Below are positions 45,142 to 54,028 of a DNA stretch of 64,000 nucleotides, piece by piece (positions within the stretch are counted from its first letter, which is position 1; each line of letters begins with the position of its first letter). The notes under the pieces are model-generated. The model saw nothing but the letters and a program-made list of their open reading frames with translations, ran no database searches and had not been told where the DNA came from. The DNA comes from Natronolimnobius sp. AArcel1 (GTDB taxonomy: Archaea > Halobacteriota > Halobacteria > Halobacteriales > Natrialbaceae): positions 597,617 to 661,616 of the forward strand of contig NZ_JAAKXY010000001.1 in assembly GCF_011043775.1 (NCBI RefSeq), in the 5' to 3' direction. The position numbers and the translations under genes were made by a program.

Positions 45142-45264
45142 ATGCGTTGGCTCACAGACGACGTGGAGGATACTCGCTCGCGGGCCGGAGCCGCGTTTAG
45201 CAGCGTTTTCGGCGGTCGTGACGAGCGTTTGTCCCGCAAGAATCAGCCCGGAACGACAGGTTGA
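45142..45264 (+). CDS. Possible 40-residue acidic peptide
   Basis: ATG at 45142 opens a 40-codon frame (MRWLTDDVEDTRSRAGAAFS, then SVFGGRDERLSRKNQPGTTG). Its GAC/GAG/GTC codon choice looks haloarchaeal. It ends 11 bases before the ATG of the membrane protein gene. It could be a short leader gene of the CIS operon. No family recognised. Confidence 0.4.
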   Translation: MRWLTDDVEDTRSRAGAAFSSVFGGRDERLSRKNQPGTTG

Positions 45265-45275
45265 GGAATACTGAC

Positions 45276-46457
45276 ATGGCGTTCGTAAACCGACTCCAGA
45301 AAGTACTGGGTACGACTCTTCGAAAGCGTCTTGCACCGATTCTCCCCGTTCTGTTCGGAGCACTTATTGTCGCGCTCGTGACCGTCGCGACCCTCCAGTT
45401 TACTGGGTTCATCGACGCCGTACCGTCGATCTCGGTCCCGCTTCTGGGCTGGACATTCTCAGCGCGGCTCACTGCGTTTCTCCTCGCGGCTGTCGTCAGT
45501 CTGGTGGTCGGCCTCTGGTATCTCTCCTATCGGCGCTACCGCGAACCGATCCACGAGTACTGGGGTCAGTACTCGACGTGGGCGCAGGCACTCATCATCG
45601 GCTGTGTCTGTGGTCTCGTCGTTGCGCTGGGCCTCGGTATCGGCGCGTTGTTCGGCCGCGCCCATCCGGCAAGCGTCGTGCTCGGATTTCTCGTGGCGTG
45701 GCCGACGTCGGCCGGCCTGTTGCTGCTGGTTGATCACCGGAGCGACGGTGCTGACTCCTCGCTTTCGTCCGTCAAGATCGGCTACGTCCACACGCGAGGC
45801 CTCGAGAGCCGAACGCTGTCGATTATTCTCGGGCTGTTAGTCGCCGTCGCCGGTGGGCTGGGTATCTGGTACGTCGGCGCGCGGTACATCAACGGCGTTT
45901 CCCTCGCTATCACGGGTCTCGGTGCGCTCGTGTTGTGGCTCGGAACGACTGTGTTCATGTACAACAAGTACGATGCCACGACGACGGAGCGGACGGACGT
46001 CAGCATTATCGCCGTCAGCACGCCCGAATCCCGTCACACACGAGAGCTGACGATCAAAAACGAGTCAGCAGCGTCGGTCGACCTTTCGGACTCTCGGCTT
46101 CGCGATACAGAGTTCGAACTGTACCGACTCGGCGTCACCGTGACGCTCCGGCCGGGAGCGGTGTGTACGTTCGAAATTCCGGAGTCGTTTACGCTCGAGC
46201 CAAACGACGATTCGGTGGAACTGCCGCTTGGGTACAGTCTCAAGCGAGGCGGTGAAACGCCCACGCTCTTTACGAAAACAGGTGAGATCTACTCACTTCA
46301 GTGGTCCGAATCGGCGGGAGAGCGGCCAGAAGCGGTCGATTCGACGACGATTTCGGAGCGGGCTGACGGACCATCGGATGGGGCGAATGCCGGTGGTGAT
46401 GCGGACGTAGAGTCGTCGCTTCAACCGTCCGGACCGAATCCCGCGACGCAGGATTGA
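45276..46457 (+). CDS. Polytopic membrane protein upstream of the CIS operon
   Basis: The 393-residue protein has about six membrane helices in its first 240 residues (ILPVLFGALIVALVTVATLQ, LTAFLLAAVVSLVVGLWYLS, ALIIGCVCGLVVALGLGIGA, then three more). A soluble C-terminal domain follows, with strand-rich RELTIKNESAASVDLSDSRL and PGAVCTFEIPESFTLEPND. The C-terminus is Ser/Gly/Asp-rich. No family recognised. It is 130 bases ahead of the first CIS gene on the same strand, so it might anchor the apparatus in the membrane; that is inference. Confidence 0.7.
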   Translation: MAFVNRLQKVLGTTLRKRLAPILPVLFGALIVALVTVATLQFTGFIDAVPSISVPLLGWTFSARLTAFLLAAVVSLVVGLWYLSYRRYREPIHEYWGQYSTWAQALIIGCVCGLVVALGLGIGALFGRAHPASVVLGFLVAWPTSAGLLLLVDHRSDGADSSLSSVKIGYVHTRGLESRTLSIILGLLVAVAGGLGIWYVGARYINGVSLAITGLGALVLWLGTTVFMYNKYDATTTERTDVSIIAVSTPESRHTRELTIKNESAASVDLSDSRLRDTEFELYRLGVTVTLRPGAVCTFEIPESFTLEPNDDSVELPLGYSLKRGGETPTLFTKTGEIYSLQWSESAGERPEAVDSTTISERADGPSDGANAGGDADVESSLQPSGPNPATQD

Positions 46458-46536
46458 GTCGTGTCACTCGAAAATAATTAAGGAGGTAGCGTGTCACTCA
46501 CGAGATACCGCGTGAGTTGACGACTCGAGTTTCGGT

Positions 46537-46551
46537 TGTCCATCGTGGACA
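46537..46551. promoter_or_regulatory. Inverted repeat TGTCCA-TCG-TGGACA
   Basis: A perfect 6+6 inverted repeat lies 37 bases before the start of the 1560-residue protein gene. It overlaps the second copy of the 19-base repeat found at 45022. Possible operator. Confidence 0.35.
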
Positions 46552-46575
46552 GCCCCGATTTCACCAGCAGTCGAC

Positions 46576-46582
46576 GGAGGAG
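46576..46582 (+). promoter_or_regulatory. Strong Shine-Dalgarno GGAGGAG
   Basis: GGAGGAG sits 5 bases before the ATG at 46588. It is complementary to the 3-prime end of haloarchaeal 16S rRNA and fixes the start of the 1560-residue protein. Confidence 0.7.
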
Positions 46583-46587
46583 ATGAC

Positions 46588-49500
46588 ATGGACGAGTTTG
46601 ACAATATGGCGGCTGTACCGGGCCTTCGTAACATACGCGTAAGCCAAGCCTGGATGAACATCGAGACGGCATCCCACTCGCCACCCGAGGCGGCGACACG
46701 GAGAGTGACAGAAGCCGATGAGGCTGGACACACGGACACGACGCCAGCGGACCGGCTGCCGATCAGTGGACTCAGCCGCCGTCAGCAGTCAATCACAACG
46801 CTGGACCCCTCCCGTCTGATGAGTGGATTCGTACTCCGTATTCTCAACCGCCATCAGCAGGCCGAGTTGACGTACCGCCGGTTTCATTACGGACGCAGGG
46901 ACGAACCGCTGCCCGAGGAGTCAATCACAGAATCAGCCGATTCGATTCCAGGTCGACCGCCACTTTCGTACCTGGCGTCGGTCACAGACGACGACCGGGC
47001 CACCCCACCCGCCGATCTGACGCCGCAGTCGACGCGCCCCGCCGTTCGCGAATTGGCGGTCAACTCCCGGGTGCCGGCTGTCTCTGTCCGGCGGTCTGTT
47101 CACCGCATCCAGTCGAATTCGAACTCGGCCGATGTCCCCGAATCTCCTCCTGAGAGTCGCTCCCAAGGCGCTGCGAAGTCACCGGAGTCTTTGTTCACCG
47201 ATGGAAGTCGACCCTCACTTTCGCTGGCGTCCACAACTGACGCTGCTGCTTCGGCCGCCGGAAAAAAGCCTGACACCCACGCGCCACAGGTGTCGGATTC
47301 GGCGGTCGATGAACCAACTCGAGACGACCCGATTCGCTCGAGTGTGCCAACCACAGTCGAGACGACCGAACGCAACGAACGCACCGACGTTCCCTCGTCG
47401 GTCGGGCCGCAGTCGGACTCGTCGCTCGGCGTTTTGCCACGAACCAATGAGGGATCCCAGACAGAGTCAACGACCTGGCGTCGTGCTCCCGGAGAAGGAC
47501 CCGATGCCCCTCGTGCGGTCGTCCGTGAGGACAACGACGACGGAAAGCCCGCTGCGACGAACGACGCTATGGACACAACTCGCGATACCATCAGCGCGGG
47601 AACCACAGCGAACGCCGCAGCAGCGGTTCGAACGCGTTCCGAAAAACACCGGAAGCGAGTGACGGCTCGGCTCTCGCAGAACAGTCACGTAGAAGCGATG
47701 GAGACGATGACGGCGGCGTCGCTCGAGCGGGCACGGGACAAGATGACACTGGCAACGCGAACGGACGAGTCGGCCCAATCTGTTGCTTCGACACCCAATG
47801 GCCCGACAGATCGGCCGTCACCGATGACGGACCCCCAACCCAGGTCGGTCCACCAGCAGCAGGCGGTAGTGCCGGACGACGGGTCTGAAACCGTCCAGCA
47901 ATCGGGGCAGTCCCCGAAACCGATGCCCCCAGACTCCAGTTCGGTGCTCAGTGAGTCTGCTGGCTCACTCGAGCGCGCCGCCAGACGGTCATCAGGTGGC
48001 GAGGGATCACAATCAACATCGCAAACGACTGGTCGGGACCGCAGCGAGCACCCTGGTACCGATACTGGCCCGGCCGAGGGAGAGAAAGCAACCGGAAAGC
48101 AGTCTGTCGGTTCCACCGCCCGCGAACCGAGTACCCGCGACCGGGTGCTTCGTCGGACTGCCGGAAACGCAAGGCAGAGACCCTCGAGTACCGCCAGCGT
48201 CGATTTTGGCTCTGAGAGAGCGCCGAAACTGGGTCCGCAGACGGCAGAGGGCGTGCGGGCTGCATCGGCTGACACTCCGCTGGTCGAGTCAGTCGAAACG
48301 TCGGCGACTGGATCGGCTCAAATTTTGACAACTGAAGCGACCCAAACCGCAGCGACTGAACCGGCCCAACCTACGACAACTGAGCTGGCCCAAGCTGCGC
48401 CGACTGAATCGGCTGCACCTTGGACGAAGACCCGACTGGGCCGAGCAATCGGTACGTTGAACGCCTCGCGCGTACGCACGGGATCACTTGTAGCCGGTTC
48501 CGTGCCGGCCGTGACGCTCGAGGGACACTCGGTTCGTAGATCGTCGACCCCCGACAGTGAACGGATTGGTACTACCAACGGCGCTGACACCGACGCCGAC
48601 ACCGGATCAGCGGCCCCACTCGAGGTCGCGGACCAACCGTCTCCCGTCACCGAAACGAACGCACAGCCGTCAGGCACGTCAATTCCCTCGAGTGGCGAGA
48701 GACCGGCGTCTACTCGGTCTGGCTCGCAGTCGGACGCGCTGTCAACGTCAGTTGTGCAGCCGTCTTCATCGACAACCGAGTACGGCGGGCAAAGCGGTCA
48801 ACCCGTCAGTCAGGTCGCGGAAGGTGGCCAAAGCGACGCACACAGATCGAGTACACGCACAAAGACACAGCAGAACAGGCCGGCGCGGAACAGACAAGAA
48901 TCGAACTCCGTCTCGGTGATGCACGCACGCGGGCCAGCGCTCGATCCGAAGACGGCTGGTGAGGACGGTAACCCGCTGTCACGTCCTGTCTCGGCTGCGA
49001 ACACACCCTCGCTGGACCCACAATCAGAAAGGCGGGCTGACTCACCGCCCCGGCTGACCAGCCCGAACGAGACGAGAAGGGTTCGACCACCCGTCAGGTT
49101 GCAGTCCGTTGCGAGAGTCGCCAACGCGCTTGCTCCGGCTGGGGAAGGTCCGCCTCGAGCCGAAACCGACGTCGACAACCGACACCAGCGCCCGTCTCGT
49201 CGAGAACTGAGCCGTCGACCCGAGACGACCAGTACCACCACGCTGTCTTCGGACCAGAGAGTCGATCACCGTTCGGAACCAGAGTCGGCAACAGCGGTTG
49301 AATCGAGTGGGCAAACGGGTGGGCCGGAAACGAGTGTCTTCGTATCGACGGCCGCGTTCTCTCGTCCCGAACTCCGGCCGGATACCCACCGTGCTGACAG
49401 CGAACAGGCACGGCCGTCTCCGCAGGTTCGGACTCGAGCCGACCGCGGGCAGCGCTCCCAGACGGCAGCGGATGCTCCCCCTCACGTCTCGGAATCGGTC

Positions 49501-51270
49501 CGTAACCCGTCGTCGCGGCCGTCACGCTTGAGCGCTCGAGACGACGGGTTTGACTCGAGTCCTGCGAGCCACGGTGACGGACGCGGTCAGGAATCGGGAA
49601 CTGGTGGGTTGACGGGCGAGAGTGTTCGACGGAGCCGCTCACTGACGATTCATCGTCGGTCGAAGACGGCGATTACGACCGGGACGCACCCGACAGCGCT
49701 TGAACCGCGAGCGAGCCAGCGTCAACCGGGACATGCTGGAGCGACGACACAGGGTCCGAGTGCACAGCAGTCGCCGCCAGCGAGTAAACCGACTGCTCGA
49801 GCGAACGCGACCCAACCGTCGCTCGAGTGCTCGAGTGGATCTGCCGCGGTGCTCGAGAAGACCGGTGAGTCGAGTCCCAACGGAGGCAACAGCGGGCATC
49901 TCTCTGCTGCAGTCGACACACAGCCCGGAGCTACACCGGGAGCCGAGAGCCCGATCGGCGGAGTCGAAGAGCAGTCAGCGGAGAACCAATCCGTAGGGGC
50001 CTCTGTCGCCGCTCGAGATGAGCGATCCCCAACAGATGTATCAACACCCCCGATGACGGCCAGTGGATCGATGAGTGAGTCACGACCGAAGACACCGACA
50101 GCGACTGATGTCGACTCTGCGGAGACGACAGTTCGATCCGAAACGGGGTCAGAAACCAGTCCCGATTTTGCCCGGATTCACGCCGTCGGACCGACCGTGA
50201 ATCGGCTTTCGGCGGCCGTTCAGGGCCGGACTACCATCCCAACCGTCTACAACCGCGGCCGCGAGAGAGTCCCTTCTGTAGCCAAGCAATCCGCAAGGGG
50301 TCGGGCGACATCCGTCCTGGCTCGTCGACCTCCCGAACCGCCGACGGATGAGGCGCAGTCGAGGCAGACCTCGAACGCTAGGACTCGAGTCGGCGAACAC
50401 CCGCAGTCGGCAACCGAACCGACACGTTCGACAGCTGATACGGACCGGCTGACAGCGTCCAGCAAAACGGATACCGCTGGCTCGAGACTGCACAGCGTCG
50501 CACGGAATACTCCCTCTAACGAGGATACCGGCAGAGAAATGATTAAATATAAAACATACGAGAATAAAGGAAAAGAAAGTCAATCGGAGAAAAATAGTAT
50601 GAAATCGATCAGTCGCCAGGCAACGCTCGTCTACCGGGATACGTCCTCACCAAGAAGTACCGAGGACGCTGCGGGTCGGGGTGGTGCCCCGAACGCTGCT
50701 GGAGCAGACCGCCATAGCGGTTTGACTGGGCGGCCCGCTGCAAACACTGCCCGTCCACAGGGCGCGACAGCACCACTCGAATCGCGACGCGAGACCGCAA
50801 CCGATTCGATGGCTGGTCGTGGCCAGACTGCCGGATCGGCCGCATCTCGAGCGAGCACCGAGAAGCACCGCCGAAAGCACTCGAGCAGGGCAGACCGAGG
50901 GCGACCAAGAACGGACGTAAGCGCGACTGCCCGCCCGGCAGATACCGGCCCGTCAGCCGCCCGAGGCCAAGGGAGCGTCGGACCCGGTAGCGGATCTCGA
51001 ATCGGCGTCGACGACCGATCACCTGACTCCAGTCTCCCGCCCGAACAGGGTGGCAGGCAACCGCGCCACACCGAGGGGATGGGCGATCACGATCAATCCA
51101 ACCGCCACGGTCACAACCGAACTGCCGACAGGGACCAGCGTCCCGCTGTCGATCTCCCATGGGGCGAAGAGTCTGTCCAGTTCGACGCCGACGTCGACCG
51201 GATCGTTGACCGTCTCTATCGGAAACTCGAGCGAAAGCAGCGGATCGAACGCGAACGGAGGGGACTGTAG
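46588..51270 (+). CDS. Giant Ser/Thr/Arg/Pro-rich disordered protein of the CIS operon
   Basis: The 1560-residue protein is nearly all low in hydrophobic residues and rich in Ser, Thr, Arg, Pro and Gln, so largely disordered. A degenerate repeat is visible near residues 570-615 (TTEATQTAATEPAQPTTTEL). Short hydrophobic islands recur, such as PPVRLQSVARVANALAP and RIHAVGPTVNRLSAAVQGR. The last ~30 residues are an amphipathic basic helix (DADVDRIVDRLYRKLERKQ). It directly precedes the LysM baseplate gene, the slot of a tape measure in phage tails, but it lacks the long coiled or hydrophobic helices of known tape measures. No homologue recognised. An AT-rich tract at 50539-50610 interrupts its composition. 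Confidence 0.75.
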   Translation: MDEFDNMAAVPGLRNIRVSQAWMNIETASHSPPEAATRRVTEADEAGHTDTTPADRLPISGLSRRQQSITTLDPSRLMSGFVLRILNRHQQAELTYRRFHYGRRDEPLPEESITESADSIPGRPPLSYLASVTDDDRATPPADLTPQSTRPAVRELAVNSRVPAVSVRRSVHRIQSNSNSADVPESPPESRSQGAAKSPESLFTDGSRPSLSLASTTDAAASAAGKKPDTHAPQVSDSAVDEPTRDDPIRSSVPTTVETTERNERTDVPSSVGPQSDSSLGVLPRTNEGSQTESTTWRRAPGEGPDAPRAVVREDNDDGKPAATNDAMDTTRDTISAGTTANAAAAVRTRSEKHRKRVTARLSQNSHVEAMETMTAASLERARDKMTLATRTDESAQSVASTPNGPTDRPSPMTDPQPRSVHQQQAVVPDDGSETVQQSGQSPKPMPPDSSSVLSESAGSLERAARRSSGGEGSQSTSQTTGRDRSEHPGTDTGPAEGEKATGKQSVGSTAREPSTRDRVLRRTAGNARQRPSSTASVDFGSERAPKLGPQTAEGVRAASADTPLVESVETSATGSAQILTTEATQTAATEPAQPTTTELAQAAPTESAAPWTKTRLGRAIGTLNASRVRTGSLVAGSVPAVTLEGHSVRRSSTPDSERIGTTNGADTDADTGSAAPLEVADQPSPVTETNAQPSGTSIPSSGERPASTRSGSQSDALSTSVVQPSSSTTEYGGQSGQPVSQVAEGGQSDAHRSSTRTKTQQNRPARNRQESNSVSVMHARGPALDPKTAGEDGNPLSRPVSAANTPSLDPQSERRADSPPRLTSPNETRRVRPPVRLQSVARVANALAPAGEGPPRAETDVDNRHQRPSRRELSRRPETTSTTTLSSDQRVDHRSEPESATAVESSGQTGGPETSVFVSTAAFSRPELRPDTHRADSEQARPSPQVRTRADRGQRSQTAADAPPHVSESVRNPSSRPSRLSARDDGFDSSPASHGDGRGQESGTGGLTGESVRRSRSLTIHRRSKTAITTGTHPTALEPRASQRQPGHAGATTQGPSAQQSPPASKPTARANATQPSLECSSGSAAVLEKTGESSPNGGNSGHLSAAVDTQPGATPGAESPIGGVEEQSAENQSVGASVAARDERSPTDVSTPPMTASGSMSESRPKTPTATDVDSAETTVRSETGSETSPDFARIHAVGPTVNRLSAAVQGRTTIPTVYNRGRERVPSVAKQSARGRATSVLARRPPEPPTDEAQSRQTSNARTRVGEHPQSATEPTRSTADTDRLTASSKTDTAGSRLHSVARNTPSNEDTGREMIKYKTYENKGKESQSEKNSMKSISRQATLVYRDTSSPRSTEDAAGRGGAPNAAGADRHSGLTGRPAANTARPQGATAPLESRRETATDSMAGRGQTAGSAASRASTEKHRRKHSSRADRGRPRTDVSATARPADTGPSAARGQGSVGPGSGSRIGVDDRSPDSSLPPEQGGRQPRHTEGMGDHDQSNRHGHNRTADRDQRPAVDLPWGEESVQFDADVDRIVDRLYRKLERKQRIERERRGL

Positions 51271-51942
51271 ATGGCATCCAGCGGAAAACTCGAGAAAGCC
51301 CAGATCATGATCCTCAACGGGAAACAGAAGGGCGAAGCGATAGAGTGTAAGTTCAACCCGAACTCGTATACCCTCGAGAAGAGCGTCAACTACGGCGAGA
51401 TGAAGGCGACAGGGTCGGGAGCGTCGATCATGCAGTTCGTCGACGGCAACGCGGAGACCCTGTCGATGGAACTGTTCTTCGATACGACCGACGAACTCGA
51501 GAAAGACGGCGGCGATGACGCCATGATCGATGTCCGAGAACAGTATACGAAGTACATCGACCTGTTGCTGTCCGTCGACGGCGAGTTACACGCGCCGCCG
51601 GTCTGTCGGTTCGTCTGGGGCGAGGGGATCGATTTCACCGCGCTCGTACAGAGTGCGAACAAGCAGTTTACCAAGTTCCTCCCCAGCGGAATCCCCATCC
51701 GGGCCCGCGTCTCGATCGTCTTCACCGAGTTCAAAACGGCCGACTACCACAAGTCAGAGGTCTCACCCGAGTCCACCGATAAGACGAAGGTTTGGACGGT
51801 AACGGAAGGAGATACGCTCTGGCTCATCGCGTCGGAGGAGTACGGTGATCCGTCCCACTGGCGGACAATTGCGGATCAGAACAACGTCGACAATCCACGC
51901 GCCATCGCGCCCGGGGACAAACTTGAACTACCGCCGTTATGA
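51271..51942 (+). CDS. CIS tube-baseplate adaptor with LysM domain (Afp7/gp53-like)
   Basis: The 223-residue protein has the family opening IECKFNPNSYTLEKSVNYGE (residues ~24-43). A beta-rich middle follows (LSMELFFDTTDELEKDGG, PPVCRFVWGEGIDFTALVQS), then a C-terminal LysM (WTVTEGDTLWLIASEEYGDP, ending GDKLELPPL). This is the Afp7/Pvc7 type of baseplate component, related to T4 gp53, which links the inner tube to the hub. The start immediately follows the stop of the giant protein; the end overlaps the next gene by four bases. Confidence 0.88.
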   Translation: MASSGKLEKAQIMILNGKQKGEAIECKFNPNSYTLEKSVNYGEMKATGSGASIMQFVDGNAETLSMELFFDTTDELEKDGGDDAMIDVREQYTKYIDLLLSVDGELHAPPVCRFVWGEGIDFTALVQSANKQFTKFLPSGIPIRARVSIVFTEFKTADYHKSEVSPESTDKTKVWTVTEGDTLWLIASEEYGDPSHWRTIADQNNVDNPRAIAPGDKLELPPL

Positions 51943-52964
51943 GCACTGAACTCAACAATCACCCGCGATACTCGCCGCGATTCAAGGTCGACGTTGGCGA
52001 TCAGAAATTTCAGGAACCCGGCGGCAGAATCGCCGATCTCGTCGTCGAAACGACCTTCGAGGGAGCGGATCGGTTCTCCTTTACGCTGAACTATCCGTTC
52101 GACGAGGAGTTAGACGAGTTTGCCGGCCTGTCGTGGGACGACTTTGCCGTCGGGACAGACGTCGAAATTTCAATGGGGTACGGCGACGACGGACAACTGA
52201 CGCCGTTGCTGTCTGGAAAGATTCAGTCAATCACCGGCGAGTTTACCGTCGACCGTGGCCCGTCGATACAGATCGCCGGCTACGGGTTGCTCTGGGAAAC
52301 CATGCAAGGGTCCGCCGCCAACTCGTGGTCGGAAACGACAATCGGCGACGCCGTTGAGGATGTTCTCTCGAGGTATCCGTTCTCGACGGTCCACGTAGAA
52401 CACGCGGATATCAAGCGAGAGAAGCTAATTCAGAACGATTGCAGCGACTACCGGTTCGTCCACGATCTCGCATCGACCTACGGATTCGAGTTCTACGCGA
52501 AGCGAGATACAGCCACGTTCGTCCCGCGCTCGTCGGCGGTGTCCGACGATCCGGTTGCCGAACTGTGGTACGGAGAAGCGCTCCACGATTTCTCCGGAGA
52601 GATCACCCGTCGAAAGCACACACACCAGGTCGAAGTCCGATCGTGGGACATCGGAGAGAAGTCCGAAATCGTCGCCACTGCAGGCAGTTCCACTGCACAA
52701 CACAAGGAGGTATTCAGAGTGCCAGCTATGTCACGTGATGAGGCCGAACGAATCGCAGCAACGAAACACAATCAGTTCTCCGATGGGATCGTCCAGGCCC
52801 ACGGTGAGGCCGACGGAATTCCGGAAATCCGCGCCGGCGAGACGATTGAGCTCGCCGAACTCGGTAACCGGTTCTCGGGGTCGTACCACGTTACCAAAGC
52901 GACCCATCGAATGGGCACTGCAGGCTATCGGACGACATTCGAAGCGACGGAGGTGTCGGTATGA
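51939..52964 (+). CDS. Spike-hub protein (gp27/phage late control D-like)
   Basis: The 341-residue protein has the gpD/gp27 tube-like fold pattern: SPRFKVDVGDQKFQEPGGRI, FEGADRFSFTLNYPFDEEL, then IQIAGYGLLWETM, DYRFVHDLASTYGFEFYAKR and C-terminal GSYHVTKATHRMGTAGYRTT. In VgrG and Afp8 this is fused to gp5; here the hub and the spike are separate genes that overlap by four bases (ATGA at 52961-52964). It should form the trimeric adaptor between the six-fold tube and the three-fold spike. Confidence 0.88.
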   Translation: MSTELNNHPRYSPRFKVDVGDQKFQEPGGRIADLVVETTFEGADRFSFTLNYPFDEELDEFAGLSWDDFAVGTDVEISMGYGDDGQLTPLLSGKIQSITGEFTVDRGPSIQIAGYGLLWETMQGSAANSWSETTIGDAVEDVLSRYPFSTVHVEHADIKREKLIQNDCSDYRFVHDLASTYGFEFYAKRDTATFVPRSSAVSDDPVAELWYGEALHDFSGEITRRKHTHQVEVRSWDIGEKSEIVATAGSSTAQHKEVFRVPAMSRDEAERIAATKHNQFSDGIVQAHGEADGIPEIRAGETIELAELGNRFSGSYHVTKATHRMGTAGYRTTFEATEVSV

Positions 52965-53698
52965 GCAGTCCGGGCTTTTTCGACGGCGAAACCGCCGAGG
53001 GCGGGATTCAGGGAGTCGTCGTCGGGATCGTCACCGACAACGACGATCCGAAAGACCTCGGCCGCGTCAAGCTCAGGTTCCCCTGGCGCGACGCTGACGA
53101 CGAGAGCTACTGGGCCAGAATCGCCACGCCGATGGCGGGTGACGAGTACGGCACGTACTTCCTGCCGGAAGTCGACGATGAGGTGCTCGTCGCCTTCGAA
53201 AACGGCGATATTCACGAACCGTACGTCATCGGGTCACTCTGGAACGGCGAGCAAAAACCACCTCGTCGAAACGAGGGTCACAACAACACCCGCGAAATCC
53301 GATCGCGCAGCGATCACACAATCGCGTTCGACGACAGCGATGACGGCAGCATCACGATCCGCACGAGCGACGGCCACGAAATCGTCGTCGATGACTCGAG
53401 CGGGTCAGAAACGGTTGCCATCCGCGACGACCGCGGCAAGAACACGATCACGCTCGACTCATCGAGTGGCCGGATTTCGATTGAGGCGGACGACGAACTC
53501 GATCTCTCTGCATCGAAGATTTCCATCGACGGCACGAAATCCGTCGAAATCTCCGGCGGCACCGATGTCGATATCTCGAGTAAGAACACCATTGAACTCT
53601 CGAGTAAGGCTCGACTCGATATCTCGAGTAGCGGACTCATGGGAATCGATTCGACGGGGCCGCTGACGATCCGCGGTGCACTCATTCAGCTGAATTGA
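52961..53698 (+). CDS. Spike protein (gp5/baseplate V-like OB fold plus beta-helix)
   Basis: The 245-residue protein has an OB fold at residues ~15-100 (GVVVGIVTDNDDPKDLGRVK, FPWRDADDESYWARIATPMA, PEVDDEVLVAFENGDIHEPY, VIGSLWNGEQKPP). A beta-helix needle follows, of short repeated strands (SITIRTSDGHEIVVDDSSG, ISIEADDELDLSASKISIDG, VDISSKNTIELSSKARLDIS). It lacks the lysozyme domain of T4 gp5, as expected for cells without peptidoglycan. The tip would be capped by the PAAR protein encoded next. Confidence 0.9.
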   Translation: MSSPGFFDGETAEGGIQGVVVGIVTDNDDPKDLGRVKLRFPWRDADDESYWARIATPMAGDEYGTYFLPEVDDEVLVAFENGDIHEPYVIGSLWNGEQKPPRRNEGHNNTREIRSRSDHTIAFDDSDDGSITIRTSDGHEIVVDDSSGSETVAIRDDRGKNTITLDSSSGRISIEADDELDLSASKISIDGTKSVEISGGTDVDISSKNTIELSSKARLDISSSGLMGIDSTGPLTIRGALIQLN

Positions 53699-53734
53699 GT
53701 TGGAACTGAGACAAGCGAAACACGAGACTCATAC

Positions 53735-54025
53735 ATGAAACCCGCAGCACGACTCGGCGATGCGACCGCCCACGGCACACCGCTTACTGGAACCGCGAGT
53801 CCAAACGTCTTCATCGGCAAGCAGCCAGCGTGGCGCGCTATCGCGGACGTCCACGCGTGTCCGTTGACAACAGGGGCGGTCCCACATGTTGGTGGAAAAG
53901 TTGCAGTAGGAAGCAGTACCGTCCTGATCAACAAGATGCCGGCGGCACGAATGGGTGACAAGATCATCGAGAACGGCCCGCCGAATACGATTGTCGACGG
54001 CTGTCCAACCGTCCACATCGGGTGA
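53735..54025 (+). CDS. PAAR-repeat spike tip protein
   Basis: The 96-residue protein opens with PAARLGDATAHGTPLTGTAS and has internal repeats KVAVGSSTVLINKMPAARMG and a closing NTIVDGCPTVHIG. Candidate metal ligands are His13, His40, Cys42, His51, Cys90 and His94, as in the PAAR tip of T6SS and eCIS particles. It caps the gp5-like needle and can carry effectors. A PAAR domain alone, with no toxin extension, is present here. Confidence 0.92.
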   Translation: MKPAARLGDATAHGTPLTGTASPNVFIGKQPAWRAIADVHACPLTTGAVPHVGGKVAVGSSTVLINKMPAARMGDKIIENGPPNTIVDGCPTVHIG

Positions 54026-54028
54026 ACG

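Larger units (their letters stand above)
44876..45275. other. Leader region of the contractile injection system genes
   Basis: These 400 bases hold an AT-rich promoter-like segment at 45060-45135 (including TTTATAA), then a possible 40-codon gene at 45142-45264. The 19-base GACAGCCCGGATTTCAACA at 45022-45040 recurs with two changes at 46548-46566, just upstream of the 1560-residue protein gene. Confidence 0.4.
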
